DNA of 64,000 nt from NCBI RefSeq assembly GCF_946478785.1, contig NZ_CAMLDD010000011.1, forward strand, positions 78,877-142,876. Direction: 5' to 3'. Below are positions 31,938-41,036 of the stretch, piece after piece. Both the position numbers and the translations under genes were made by a program. The notes under the pieces were generated by a model that was not told the origin of the DNA, made no database searches, and saw nothing but the letters and a program-made list of their open reading frames with translations. Numbering within the stretch: position 1 is the first letter of the stretch; each line of letters begins with the position of its first letter. This DNA comes from an uncultured Flavobacterium sp. Its GTDB lineage: Bacteria > Bacteroidota > Bacteroidia > Flavobacteriales > Flavobacteriaceae.

Positions 31938-32711
31938 TTACCAGTCTTTTTCAGTTTTAGTTGGTTTTCCTTTTACTTTTTGAGCATTTACCTTGTCCTG
32001 AATTTTCTTTTCTTCATTATTTACCGCATCTAATAAATTCTGAACGCGTTCTTTTGAAATTCCTCCTGGCATAGGTTTTGGCTCTCCGTTATTATTTGAT
32101 TTATCATCTTTTTTCGGATCGTTTTTGCCGTCTTTTTTATCCTTGTCCTTATCGCCTTTGTCGTCTTTCTTTTGATCGTCTTTACCGTCTTTTTTATCTT
32201 TATCCTTATTGTCGCCGTCCTTTTTTTGGTCGTCTTTTTTATCGTTCTTTTTATCCTTGTCGTCCTTTTTATCGTTTTTAGGCGGATTTTCTTTTAATTT
32301 TTGTTTGGCCAGAGCATAATTGTAACGTGTTTCATCATCAGTAGGATCATTACGCAAAGCATTTTTATAAGCTTCAACAGCCTGAGAATAGTCTTTCTCT
32401 TTCATGAAAACGTTTCCTAAATTATGAAAGGCCTTATGTTTTTCGGCTCTGGTTTTTGCATTTTTAATAGCTTTCGCATAAGCGAATTTTGCTTCTGATG
32501 CCTGATTTTGTTTGTAAATCGTATTTCCTAAATTATAAGAAGCCGTAGCTTTTTTAGGAAATTTTGATTGTGAAATTCTGTAATTTGCTTCTGCGTCAAC
32601 AAATTTATTCTGTTTATATTCTTCATTAGCAGCAGGCAACGTTTTATCCTTTTCTTGTGCCGAAATTGCCAAAGAAGCCGTTAATAAAATATAAAGAAGT
32701 AAATTTTTCAT
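31938..32711 (-). CDS. batC: BatC: TPR protein with Lys/Asp-rich tract
   Basis: A 257-residue exported protein with a signal peptide (MKNLLLYILLTASLAISA) and three to four TPR repeats (about 25-135, including SYNLGNTIYKQNQASEAKFA and ETRYNYALAKQKL). A highly charged low-complexity tract of alternating Lys and Asp (about 140-215) follows. The tract comes from near-identical DNA repeats (about 32085-32285), so its length may vary between strains. TPRs suggest a protein-binding role in the Bat complex. The tail ends GKPTKTEKDW. Confidence 0.9.
   Translation of the reverse strand: MKNLLLYILLTASLAISAQEKDKTLPAANEEYKQNKFVDAEANYRISQSKFPKKATASYNLGNTIYKQNQASEAKFAYAKAIKNAKTRAEKHKAFHNLGNVFMKEKDYSQAVEAYKNALRNDPTDDETRYNYALAKQKLKENPPKNDKKDDKDKKNDKKDDQKKDGDNKDKDKKDGKDDQKKDDKGDKDKDKKDGKNDPKKDDKSNNNGEPKPMPGGISKERVQNLLDAVNNEEKKIQDKVNAQKVKGKPTKTEKDW
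32085..32285 (-). repeat. Degenerate coding repeats for Lys/Asp-rich tract in batC
   Basis: The DNA is built from repeated tctttttt/gtcgtctttt/atccttatc-like units encoding KDKKDGKDDQKKDD-type peptides. It is a coding low-complexity tract, not a CRISPR: units vary in length and there are no unique spacers. Confidence 0.7.
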
Positions 32712-32750
32712 TCTGTTTTTATTTTTTTGTTCCGGATTTTATCAGAACAA

Positions 32751-33785
32751 TTATTTCTTTTCGTTAAATAAATTCAACTCGTTTATCCAGTTTGTTTTTC
32801 TTTCCAACAGAAAAATATCCAAAAACAACAGCAAGAAGGCAAAACCTAAAAACCACTGAAATTGTGATTGAAAATCGGCCACTTGTGTAGCTTCAAACTC
32901 TGTTTTCTGAATATTATTCAATGCATTTTTTACATATTCAAGTACTTCTTTCGTACTTCCTCCATAAACATATCCCCCTTTGGTGGCTTTTGCAATCGCT
33001 TTTAAACCTTCTTGATTTAGTTTTGTAATGACCGTTTCGCCGTTGTTATCTTTTTGATAGCTTCTGACTACACCATTTTCTTTTAACGGAATTGTTCCCC
33101 CTTTTTCAGTTCCAATACCAATAGTAATGATTTTCATTCCCAATTTATTGGCCTCTTCAGCTGCTGCAGAGGCTCCTTCAGAATGGTCTTCTCCGTCAGA
33201 AATTAAAATTAACAGCTTGCTGGTTTTGCTTTTTTCATCAAAATATTTTGAAGACAAAAGAATGGCTTCGTCCAATGAAGTTCCCTGAGATGATACCATA
33301 TCCGGATTCATGCTTTGCAGGAACATTTTGGCTACGCTATAATCCGTAGTGATTGGCAAAACAGGGAATGCACTTCCGGCGTAGGCAACGATTCCAATTC
33401 TGTCACTTCCTAAATTATTGATGATTTGTGAAACCAACTGTTTACTTTTTTCTAAACGGCTTGGTGCGACATCTTCCGCAAGCATACTTTTTGAAACGTC
33501 AACAGCAAAAACAATATCAATTCCTTCGCGTTTAACAGTTTCCATTTTAGTCCCTATTTTTGGATTAACCAAACCTATAATCAAACAGGCCATTGCCAAA
33601 AGAAATACAATTAATTTTAAAACCGGTTTAAAAACAGAACGCTCAGGGCTTAGTTTTTTTACCATTTCCAAATCCCCAAATTCACGTTGTTTTTTTCTTT
33701 TCCAATACATATTAAAAAGAAAAACACATACCAAAATCGGGATGAGAAATAATAGATATAAATATTTTTTTTCGTCTAATTCCAT
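32751..33785 (-). CDS. batB: BatB: membrane vWA protein
   Basis: A 344-residue inner-membrane protein with N-terminal helices (about 8-24, YLLFLIPILVCVFLFNM, and about 55-73), a vWA domain and a C-terminal helix (about 310-328). The MIDAS motif is in IVFAVDVSKSMLAEDVAPSR near 90-109 (DxSxS), with the Thr and Asp positions in SSQGTSLDEA near 157 and LISDGEDHSEG near 190-200. It pairs with BatA, another vWA protein, 43 bp upstream. It probably forms a metal-dependent complex with the other Bat proteins under the MoxR ATPase. Confidence 0.93.
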   Translation of the reverse strand: MELDEKKYLYLLFLIPILVCVFLFNMYWKRKKQREFGDLEMVKKLSPERSVFKPVLKLIVFLLAMACLIIGLVNPKIGTKMETVKREGIDIVFAVDVSKSMLAEDVAPSRLEKSKQLVSQIINNLGSDRIGIVAYAGSAFPVLPITTDYSVAKMFLQSMNPDMVSSQGTSLDEAILLSSKYFDEKSKTSKLLILISDGEDHSEGASAAAEEANKLGMKIITIGIGTEKGGTIPLKENGVVRSYQKDNNGETVITKLNQEGLKAIAKATKGGYVYGGSTKEVLEYVKNALNNIQKTEFEATQVADFQSQFQWFLGFAFLLLFLDIFLLERKTNWINELNLFNEKK

Positions 33786-33828
33786 TTTAAATTTTAGATT
33801 TCTGAGTTTAGATTTTTTTTAATCCAAA

Positions 33829-34830
33829 TCAAATAAAGCTTCTGTAAATTGTGTTTCTTAAACCTATTTCCAACAATAACAAAAATCCGGCTAGCAAAAC
33901 AAAAAACCTGTATTTTTCATCGTAATCGTAGAATTTTAATTCCTGAATTTCAGTAGTTTCCAATTTGTTGATTGCTTTGTATATTTCCGCCAATTTATCA
34001 TTACTGGTGGCTCTGAAATAAGTTCCATCGGTTTTTCTGGCAATGCTTTTCAGTAACTGTTCATCAATTTCTACTTTCTGCATTTTGAATAAAAAGCCGC
34101 CATTTGGAGCGTAGGCATAAGGAAATTCAGCCATTCCGTTGGTTCCAATCCCAATGGTATAGACTTTTATTCCATATTGTTTTGCAATATCAGAAGCAGT
34201 TTCGGGCTCAATGAATCCGGCATTATTTACACCATCAGTAAGCAGAATAATTACTCTGCTTTTCGCTTTACTGTCTTTAAGTCGGTTCACGGCAGTTGCA
34301 AGACCCATTCCAATTCCGGTACCATCTTGTAATACATTATCGTATTTTATTTCTTTAATAGCCTCTAAAATAATAGCCTTATCGCTGGTTACAGGAGTTT
34401 TTGTATAAGCCTCGGAAGCGTATAACACCAATCCGATCCTGTCATTTGGTCTTTCGCTGACAAAATCTGCAGCCACTCTTTTTAAAGCTTCCATACGGTT
34501 TGGCTTCAAATCTTTGGCGAGCATACTTCCTGATACGTCGATTGCCATTACGATATCAATCCCTTTGGTCGTTTTTGTCTGATTGCTGATGTCAACCGTT
34601 CTTGGTCTTGCTAATGCAACGATTAAAGAACACATAGCAATAATCCTGAAAACATATAAGCAAGGTTTTAATTTTGTCAATAGTGATTCACTATTTTTAA
34701 AACCCTGTGTTGAACTCATTTTTAAGGTAGCCGATTGCTCGTTTCGCTTCCAGAAAAACCATGCTATTGCAATTGGAATCAGTAAAAACAGCCAAAAAAA
34801 TTCCGGATTTAAAAAAGTTATTTTCTCCAT
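33829..34830 (-). CDS. batA: BatA: membrane vWA protein
   Basis: A 333-residue inner-membrane protein. N-terminal helices lie at about 10-27 (EFFWLFLLIPIAIAWFFW) and 57-73, then the vWA domain with MIDAS DIVMAIDVSGSMLAKDL near 88-104, and a C-terminal helix (FFVLLAGFLLLLEIGL, about 308-323). Its start overlaps the stop codon of the BatD-like gene upstream by one base, so the genes are coupled. Paralogous to batB. Confidence 0.93.
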   Translation of the reverse strand: MEKITFLNPEFFWLFLLIPIAIAWFFWKRNEQSATLKMSSTQGFKNSESLLTKLKPCLYVFRIIAMCSLIVALARPRTVDISNQTKTTKGIDIVMAIDVSGSMLAKDLKPNRMEALKRVAADFVSERPNDRIGLVLYASEAYTKTPVTSDKAIILEAIKEIKYDNVLQDGTGIGMGLATAVNRLKDSKAKSRVIILLTDGVNNAGFIEPETASDIAKQYGIKVYTIGIGTNGMAEFPYAYAPNGGFLFKMQKVEIDEQLLKSIARKTDGTYFRATSNDKLAEIYKAINKLETTEIQELKFYDYDEKYRFFVLLAGFLLLLEIGLRNTIYRSFI

Positions 34831-36464
34831 TAGTTACTTGCTTTTTTAAGTTCAACAGAATTTAAGATTCTATCCGAAATATCATTAGCATAGGTGTCTC
34901 CTTCTTCATGAAATATAGCAATTTGCTGTAAGCCGCCATCTTGTTTAAACATCAGGACTTCATAATAAAGTTTTGTGCTCGTGTTCAGGTTGTCATTGAC
35001 AAGTGTAAAGGTCCCGTAGCCTTTTATGCCAGTAATTCCTTCTTTGGTTTCAAAATCTTCTTGTTTTGTAATCATATTTCTAGCACCCTGAGCTTCAATT
35101 ATTTTTAAATTACCTTCAAGGGCTTTTGATAAATCAATTTCTGTCGGATTTTTAAATTTGGCGGTAGAAACCGTTATGTAAAAATTGTCCAATAAACTTC
35201 CGTATCCAAAAAGCTGCATTTCTTTAATTAAAGCCATGGCTTCTTTTGGCAATGCTTTTTGAGTATCAAGTCGCTTCAAGACTCTTGGAGTTTCAACTAA
35301 AACGCCAGGATTACCATATTCGCTTTTTACCCATTCCCCTTCCAGTAATTCTTTTGTTGGATGTCCTATTAAGTTATCTTTTACATAATTAAAGCCTTTT
35401 GTAACAATAAAATAAGTAGTAATGGCAGTCAATAAAAATACTACTGTAGCGGCCGCAATTGCAATACGTTTATTTCTTTTTTTCTTTAATTGAAGCTTGA
35501 TTTGTTTTTGCTTTTGCGCTTCATTTAATAATTGGTCTTCTTCCTCAACAGATACTTCGGTTGGAATTGCGTTATCAAGGGTTAAGATTGCTTTCTGAAT
35601 TTTATTTCTGTCTTCTGTAATCTCAAATTCTAATGGTTTGGATTTTGCAAATTTTACCAAATCCGCCTGTCTTAATACACGCTCCAGATTTTCGACAGTT
35701 TCAGGAGTTAAACTCATTTTCTTTTTGGTAGAAGCTGATTTAAGTCCCTGAATCAATTCAGATGTAGTGCTTTCCATTGCCGGAATGTGAATCGCTTCTT
35801 CGATATAATTACGCGCAATATCTGTTAATTCACTATAATATTCTTTTATTTCACCTTTTTGCCAAAGTTCTTTTTTCTCTAAATTGTTTAATAAACTTGT
35901 CGCTTTTTCTATTGGAGTTTTATAAACTTCTTCTTCAATTTTTTTCTGCTGGCGTTTTTTAATAAACCAATATACGAAAGCACCAGTTCCGAGAATGATT
36001 ACTAATGCCAATACATATTTCCACCAGTCTCCAATGCCGTTTTCAACAATTGTAATGTCTTTGATATCATACATTTTCTGCTGTAAGGTATCAACTTTTA
36101 CATTGGCAACCTCAATATGAATAGAATCAGTTAAAAAAGGCTTTTTATCAATTAAAATTTTAATACTAGGAATGGTATATCTTCCTGAATCAAATTGAGT
36201 TAAGCCATATTTTTTGATCAATTCGTATGTGTCATCTTTCTTAACCGTATCAACAGGGTATGATTGGATAACTTCTAAAGCACCAATATTTTTTAGATTA
36301 GGAAAAATAACTTTCGATTTTGAACTCACTACTGTTTTAAGCGTTAACTTAAACTCGGCACCAATTTTATTTTTTGTAGTATCAACACTGGTTTCAATTT
36401 GTTTTTGTTGTGCAAAAACAGCTGAAGTTAGCAAAAATAAAAATATGTAAAATTTTAATTTCAT
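34830..36464 (-). CDS. BatD-like / DUF4381-type membrane protein
   Basis: A 544-residue protein with a signal peptide (about 1-18, ending SAVFAQ). A periplasmic beta-rich part resembles a short BatD domain (about 20-140). A membrane helix follows (WWKYVLALVIILGTGAFVYWF, about 148-168), then a cytosolic helical region (about 185-310, with EYYSELTDIARNYIEEAIHIP), a second helix (about 329-350) and a C-terminal domain. This sits between the DUF58 and batA genes, where Bacteroidota operons usually carry a BatD-like or DUF4381 gene. Function unknown. Confidence 0.8.
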   Translation of the reverse strand: MKLKFYIFLFLLTSAVFAQQKQIETSVDTTKNKIGAEFKLTLKTVVSSKSKVIFPNLKNIGALEVIQSYPVDTVKKDDTYELIKKYGLTQFDSGRYTIPSIKILIDKKPFLTDSIHIEVANVKVDTLQQKMYDIKDITIVENGIGDWWKYVLALVIILGTGAFVYWFIKKRQQKKIEEEVYKTPIEKATSLLNNLEKKELWQKGEIKEYYSELTDIARNYIEEAIHIPAMESTTSELIQGLKSASTKKKMSLTPETVENLERVLRQADLVKFAKSKPLEFEITEDRNKIQKAILTLDNAIPTEVSVEEEDQLLNEAQKQKQIKLQLKKKRNKRIAIAAATVVFLLTAITTYFIVTKGFNYVKDNLIGHPTKELLEGEWVKSEYGNPGVLVETPRVLKRLDTQKALPKEAMALIKEMQLFGYGSLLDNFYITVSTAKFKNPTEIDLSKALEGNLKIIEAQGARNMITKQEDFETKEGITGIKGYGTFTLVNDNLNTSTKLYYEVLMFKQDGGLQQIAIFHEEGDTYANDISDRILNSVELKKASN

Positions 36465-36499
36465 TTGATTTTTGATTTCAGATTTGAGTCTAAAACGAT

Positions 36500-36540
36500 T
36501 CTTAAAAATGGAACGCTGATGAAACAGATTTAAGCGGATG
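36500..36540. repeat. GGAACGCTGATGAAACAGATTTAAGCGGAT-type spacer word
   Basis: The spacer between the DUF58 and BatD-like genes carries a word of the kind GGAACGCTGAT / ACAGATTTAAGCGGAT. It is followed near 36563-36600 by repeated AATCTAA / GTCTAA words. Single copy here; it looks like part of the same class of intergenic word repeats. Confidence 0.35.
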
Positions 36541-36605
36541 TTATTTTGGATATTTATATTTTAAAATCTAATTTTCTAACAATCTAAGAAGTCTAATGTC
36601 TAAAT

Positions 36606-37469
36606 TTATCTCGATTTAAAATAGCCTAATAATTTGGTAACATAATTTTCGTCAACTCTTGTGTTTACTACGCCAGCTCCTGATTTGCTGAAAATTTCCT
36701 TAAAATAATGAACTCTTTCCTGATAATGTTTTTCGTAGTTCATTCGAACCGATTTGGAACCTGTATTGACCAATTGAATTTTTCCGGTTTCGGCGTCAAG
36801 CATGCTTACCATTCCTAAATTTGGGATTTTCTCTTCGCGGATATCATAAACACGAACTCCTGTAATGTCATGTTTTTTAGAAGCAATTTTTAAAGTCTGT
36901 TCGTAATTTTCAGACATAAAATCTGAAATCATAAAAACAATAGCTTTCTTTTTTTGAGTTCCGGATAGGAATTTTAATGCAGCACCCACATCCGTTTTTT
37001 GGCTTTTTGGTTCGAACTCTATCAATTCACGAATGATTCTTAAAACATGCGAGCGACCTTTTTTTGGAGGAATATACAATTCGACATTATCAGAAAATAA
37101 TATCAACCCAATCTTGTCATTATTTTGTGTAGCCGAAAAAGCCATTGTTGCCGCAATTTCGGTAACAATGTCTTTTTTAAACTGACTTTTTGAACCAAAA
37201 CCTTCTGAACCTGAAATGTCAACCATTAAAACCATGGTCAGCTCGCGTTCTTCTTCAAAAACTTTTACGTGGGCTTCATTATAGCGAGCAGTTACATTCC
37301 AATCGATATTACGAATATCATCACCATATTGATATTGACGAACTTCGCTAAAAGTCATTCCGCGTCCTTTAAATGAAGAATGGTACTCTCCCGAAAAGAT
37401 ATGATTGCTCAGTCTTTTGGTTTTGATCTCTATTTTCCGTACTTTTTTTAAAAGCTCTTTTGTATCCAT
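36606..37469 (-). CDS. DUF58 domain-containing protein
   Basis: A 287-residue cytosolic protein of the DUF58 family, distantly vWA-like. The family core is visible in RGMTFSEVRQYQYGDDIRNI and DWNVTARYNEAHVKVFEEER (about 37-76), followed by LTMVLMVDISGSEGFGS near 78-94. DUF58 proteins accompany MoxR ATPases and are thought to link the AAA+ chaperone to membrane vWA partners. Here it lies between moxR (79-bp repeat spacer) and the BatD-like gene. Confidence 0.92.
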   Translation of the reverse strand: MDTKELLKKVRKIEIKTKRLSNHIFSGEYHSSFKGRGMTFSEVRQYQYGDDIRNIDWNVTARYNEAHVKVFEEERELTMVLMVDISGSEGFGSKSQFKKDIVTEIAATMAFSATQNNDKIGLILFSDNVELYIPPKKGRSHVLRIIRELIEFEPKSQKTDVGAALKFLSGTQKKKAIVFMISDFMSENYEQTLKIASKKHDITGVRVYDIREEKIPNLGMVSMLDAETGKIQLVNTGSKSVRMNYEKHYQERVHYFKEIFSKSGAGVVNTRVDENYVTKLLGYFKSR

Positions 37470-37478
37470 TTTTAGTTT

Positions 37479-37545
37479 GGTTTACGGTTGCTGGTTGTTG
37501 GTTAATGGTTTGTTAACCATCAACAAAAAACGATCAACCATCAAC
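37479..37545. repeat. GGTTG/ATGGTT word inverted repeat between moxR and DUF58
   Basis: GGTTGCTGGTTGTTGGTTAA (about 37486-37505) and its inverted words AACCATCAAC and GATCAACCATCAAC (about 37514-37544) fill the spacer inside the Bat operon. The transcript would fold into a hairpin between the two genes. Confidence 0.6.
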
Positions 37546-37548
37546 TTT

Positions 37549-38553
37549 TTAAGGTACTTCAATCTCGTTTACGATTTTGTTGATAATGTCTACAGAAGTA
37601 ATGTTTTCAGCTTCAGCCTCATACGTTATTCCAACTCTGTGACGTAAAACATCATGTACAACGGCACGAACGTCTTCTGGAATTACATAACCACGACGTT
37701 TAATGAAAGCGTAACATTTTGCCGCATTGGCTAAATTGATACTTCCACGTGGTGATGCTCCAAAACTAATAAGAGGTTTTAAATCTGCTAATTTGTATTT
37801 CTCTGGATAACGGGTAGCAAAGATGATATCTAAGATATATTTTTCGATTTTTTCATCCATGTAAACTTCACGAACAGCTTCCTGCGCACGCAAGATTTGT
37901 TCTACAGAAACTACAGGATTTACTTTTTCGTAACTTCCTTTTAAGTTTTGACGAATTACAAAACGTTCTTCATCAATTTTTGGGTAATCAATTACGGTTT
38001 TCAACATAAAACGATCAACTTGAGCTTCAGGAAGCTGGTATGTTCCTTCTTGCTCCACCGGGTTTTGAGTTGCAAGTACCAAAAACGGACGATCAAGTTT
38101 GAAAGTCGTGTCGCCAATAGTAACTTGTTTTTCCTGCATCGCCTCCAAAAGCGCTGACTGAACTTTTGCCGGAGCACGGTTAATCTCATCGGCAAGTACG
38201 AAATTGGCAAAAATTGGCCCTTTTTTAATCGAGAATTCGTTTGCTTTGATGTTGTAAATCATTGTCCCGACAACATCGGCAGGTAATAAGTCCGGAGTAA
38301 ACTGGATACGGCTGAAAGAACCCTGAACAGCTTGCGACAAGGTATTTATCGCTAAAGTTTTGGCTAAGCCCGGAACACCTTCCAGTAGAATATGTCCTTG
38401 TCCTAAAAGCCCGATCAATAAACGCTCGACCATATGTTTCTGACCCACAATAACTTTGTTCATTTCCATTGTAAGAAGGTCTATAAAAGCACTTTCTCTT
38501 TCAATTTTTTCATTTATCGCCCTAATGTCTAAAGTCGTTGTATTTTCTTCCAT
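37549..38553 (-). CDS. moxR: MoxR-family AAA+ ATPase
   Basis: A 334-residue AAA+ ATPase, first gene of the Bat operon. Walker A GHILLEGVPGLAKT lies near residues 50-63, Walker B and sensor regions in FVLADEINRAPAKVQSALLE near 110-129, and ATQNPVEQEGTYQLPEAQ near 152-169. MoxR proteins are chaperone-like and act with vWA proteins to assemble or activate complexes. I chose the ATG at 38553 (MEENTTTLD); an upstream TTG start would add 20 residues unlike the family. Confidence 0.95.
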   Translation of the reverse strand: MEENTTTLDIRAINEKIERESAFIDLLTMEMNKVIVGQKHMVERLLIGLLGQGHILLEGVPGLAKTLAINTLSQAVQGSFSRIQFTPDLLPADVVGTMIYNIKANEFSIKKGPIFANFVLADEINRAPAKVQSALLEAMQEKQVTIGDTTFKLDRPFLVLATQNPVEQEGTYQLPEAQVDRFMLKTVIDYPKIDEERFVIRQNLKGSYEKVNPVVSVEQILRAQEAVREVYMDEKIEKYILDIIFATRYPEKYKLADLKPLISFGASPRGSINLANAAKCYAFIKRRGYVIPEDVRAVVHDVLRHRVGITYEAEAENITSVDIINKIVNEIEVP

Positions 38554-38930
38554 ATAAATATTTTTAAACCTTTTTAAACCGTTGATTTTTATGCCTAACT
38601 TTTGAGAGTGCAAATTGAATATTTTTTGAGAAGGAAGATGTTAAAAAATGGTTAAAACTTCAATCAATCCTCTAATTTTAAGGACGAATTGTGATTCTAT
38701 TTTTATATTTTTAAGAACTTTAATGATTATGTTAAAAGAGCTTAAAAGTCATCATTAAAAATAATAAACAAAATGAAGTTTTAAAATTTTATAATTCCCA
38801 ATAATTTCAGATAATTAAGACTGAGGTTTTGAAAAAAAAACGAATAATAACTGCAGTTTGAAAGTGTTTTTTTATAATAAAAAAATACTGTGAATTGCTA
38901 ATTTATGGTAAGAAAAAGAAAAATATCAGA
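38554..38930. other. AT-rich region between divergent moxR and SDR genes
   Basis: 377 bp without a gene. I see one perfect 8-bp dyad, TTAATGAT (38720-38727) and ATCATTAA (38751-38758). Otherwise it is AT-rich sequence with no convincing TAnnTTTG promoter for either gene and no ORF of note. It must hold both promoters. Confidence 0.5.
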
Positions 38931-39686
38931 ATGAAAAAAACAGTTTTAATTACCGGTGCTACAAGTGGAATTGGTAAAGCAACAGCTCAAATATTTGCAC
39001 GAAATCACTATAGAATTATCATTTGCGGAAGGCGAAAAGAACGGTTAACAGAACTAGAAAAAGAACTTTCAGAGTATACAGAAGTATATTCTTTGAACTT
39101 TGATGTGCGGGATAAAAATACTGTTTTTGAAAGTATAAATTCATTGCCGGAATCTTTTTCGAAGATTGATGTTTTAATTAATAATGCAGGAAACGCACAT
39201 GGGCTAGACCCAATTCAGAATGGCGATGTTGATGATTGGGAGGCCATGATTGATATAAACGTAAAAGGACTTTTGTATGTTTCAAAAGCCATTATTCCGC
39301 AAATGACAGAAAGAAAATCGGGACATATCATCAATATTGGATCAACAGCGGCAAAAGAAGTGTATCCAAACGGAAATGTGTATTGCGGATCTAAGCATGC
39401 AGTAGATGCCATAACTCAGGGAATGCGAATCGATTTGAATCCGTTTGGAATTAAAGTAGGCGGTATTCATCCAGGATTGGTTGCAACAGAGTTTAGCCAA
39501 GTACGTTTTAAAGGAGATGTAGAGAGAGCTTCTAATGTTTATAAAGGTTTTGAACCTTTGCAGGCAGAAGATATTGCTGAAATTATTCATTTTGTAGTTT
39601 CAAGACCTTACCATGTCAATATTGCGGATTTAGTTGTGATGAGCACTGCGCAAGCGTCGTCAACGATTGTCAAGAAAAATATTTAG
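38931..39686 (+). CDS. SDR-family NAD(P)-dependent oxidoreductase
   Basis: A 251-residue classical short-chain dehydrogenase. The cofactor loop is TGATSGIGKAT near 7-17, the structural motif NNAGNAHG near 83-90, and the catalytic set is Ser in INIGST near 136 and YCGSK near 150-154. RRKERL near 36 suggests NADP(H) preference. Relatives include YdfG-type 3-hydroxy acid or serine dehydrogenases, so substrate is only guessed. ATG 38931 puts MKKTVLITGA at the N-terminus. A small GC-rich hairpin follows the gene. Confidence 0.92.
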   Translation: MKKTVLITGATSGIGKATAQIFARNHYRIIICGRRKERLTELEKELSEYTEVYSLNFDVRDKNTVFESINSLPESFSKIDVLINNAGNAHGLDPIQNGDVDDWEAMIDINVKGLLYVSKAIIPQMTERKSGHIINIGSTAAKEVYPNGNVYCGSKHAVDAITQGMRIDLNPFGIKVGGIHPGLVATEFSQVRFKGDVERASNVYKGFEPLQAEDIAEIIHFVVSRPYHVNIADLVVMSTAQASSTIVKKNI

Positions 39687-39696
39687 GTTAAATCTT

Positions 39697-39722
39697 GCAG
39701 AGGCGCACAGTAGTGCGTCTCT
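39697..39722. repeat. GAGGCGCAC hairpin, copy 1
   Basis: AGAGGCGCAC (39699-39708) pairs with GTGCGTCTCT (39713-39722) through one wobble, with a 4-nt loop. It lies between the SDR and AlbA_2 genes. A close copy follows the AlbA_2 gene at 40959-40984. Confidence 0.65.
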
Positions 39723-39796
39723 TTTACGTTTAAAATAGTGTAATTGCTTCGCCTGTTTTGCTATTTTCACGGGTCGTAACAAAATAACCTTAAAGT

Positions 39797-40936
39797 ATGA
39801 TCAATAAACGCCTTTTAATAAAAAATCTGCTCGCTCATAATGATGAGAGCAGTTTTTATGACAAAAAAAGGCAGTTGAATTTACACTCTCGTGAAGGAAA
39901 AAGCAAGTTTCTAAAGCATATTTGTGCTTTATCCAATTCAAATCCAACTAATAATTCTTATATCGTTGTTGGTGTTGAAGATCAGGATAATGAGATTGTT
40001 GGTGATGATTTTTTTGATGACAGCCGAATACAAAATCTGGTCAATGCTTTTTTAGAAAATCCTCCCAAAATTCAGTACGAAAATGTCCCCTTTCCAAATC
40101 TTCCAAAAGATAAAGTAATTGGATTGGTAACAATTAAACCTAAAAGTAAAATTTCGTATTTCAAAAAAGGAATTCATACCATTCTTGCCAATAGTGTTTT
40201 TATAAGGCGTGGCAGTAATTCGGTTCCGGTAGAAGGTGAAATTGAAAAAAATTACCAGAATACTGAAACTGTTATAGGAATCGAAAACAATTCCCGAAAC
40301 AGTATTCAGTACACACTTGACGGCGTTTTTGATTTTATGAATTACAGACATAAGGATATGTCGCCTAAATATCGTGTTTTTAAAGAATTGTTTGTGATTT
40401 GCTGGGCAGGAGTGCCTAAAAAATCAAGAGACAAAACCTTTCTTTCGCGAGTAGATATTGAATTGATTAACGAGCAGATTAAACTTTTTTATTCGGCACA
40501 GGATGTTGTAACCATTGTTTTTGATGACGATAGTTTTACCATAACCGAATATGTTCCGTTAGGTTTAAATGATAAAACCAGCTATTATCCTTTAGAAAAA
40601 CAGACTATTCATTTTTTTGATAACGGATATTATAAAATCGATCGTCAAATGCTTTTTCAGCCTCCGGAATTCAATAGGCGAATGCTGTTTCATATTTATA
40701 ATTCGAATATAGCCTTGCTTCAAAAACTCCAAAAAGGCCTTGCCTTATCAGAACGTGAATTTAAAGATCTGGAAAATCTGCCGTCTACTTTTATGATCTG
40801 TTATTTAAATGGTTTTGATGATGCCAGACAAAAACTAATTGATGCCAAATTGCTTTTAAAACCCTTTGGACAAGTATATCTGTCATTTAAGGAAGCATTG
40901 CGAATTTTACGCAAAATGAAATATGATGTTCAGTGA
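39797..40936 (+). CDS. AlbA_2/Schlafen-type putative nucleic-acid-binding protein
   Basis: A 379-residue cytosolic protein. The N-terminal part (about 15-150) resembles the AlbA_2 (formerly AAA_4) domain found in bacterial Schlafen-like proteins: REGKSKFLKHICALSNS near 33-49, SYIVVGVEDQDNEIVGD near 54-70, and FIRRGSNSVPV near 135-145. The C-terminal half is not recognised. Schlafen-type proteins bind or cut RNA; some take part in phage defence or regulation, but no partner gene is present here. Two copies of one small hairpin repeat flank the gene. Confidence 0.72.
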   Translation: MINKRLLIKNLLAHNDESSFYDKKRQLNLHSREGKSKFLKHICALSNSNPTNNSYIVVGVEDQDNEIVGDDFFDDSRIQNLVNAFLENPPKIQYENVPFPNLPKDKVIGLVTIKPKSKISYFKKGIHTILANSVFIRRGSNSVPVEGEIEKNYQNTETVIGIENNSRNSIQYTLDGVFDFMNYRHKDMSPKYRVFKELFVICWAGVPKKSRDKTFLSRVDIELINEQIKLFYSAQDVVTIVFDDDSFTITEYVPLGLNDKTSYYPLEKQTIHFFDNGYYKIDRQMLFQPPEFNRRMLFHIYNSNIALLQKLQKGLALSEREFKDLENLPSTFMICYLNGFDDARQKLIDAKLLLKPFGQVYLSFKEALRILRKMKYDVQ

Positions 40937-40958
40937 GAGAAAGTTTCAAAGGTTTTGC

Positions 40959-40984
40959 GTAGAGGCGCACAGCAGTGCGTCTAC
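40959..40984. repeat. GAGGCGCAC hairpin, copy 2
   Basis: GTAGAGGCGCAC (40959-40970) and GTGCGTCTAC (40975-40984) form a hairpin with a small bulge. It is in the same orientation as the copy at 39699-39722. Confidence 0.65.
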
Positions 40985-41036
40985 CTCAAAGAATATATAA
41001 TTTTGAAATTTCAAGCTTCATCTACACCAAAATAAA

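Noticed and set aside
32085..32285. Regular repeats resembling a CRISPR or tandem array
   Set aside because: The repeats are in frame within batC, encode a Lys/Asp-rich tail, and have no unique spacers.
33418..33822. 134-codon plus-strand ORF opposite batB
   Set aside because: batB is clearly coding on the other strand with vWA motifs; this frame is low-complexity and has no start context.
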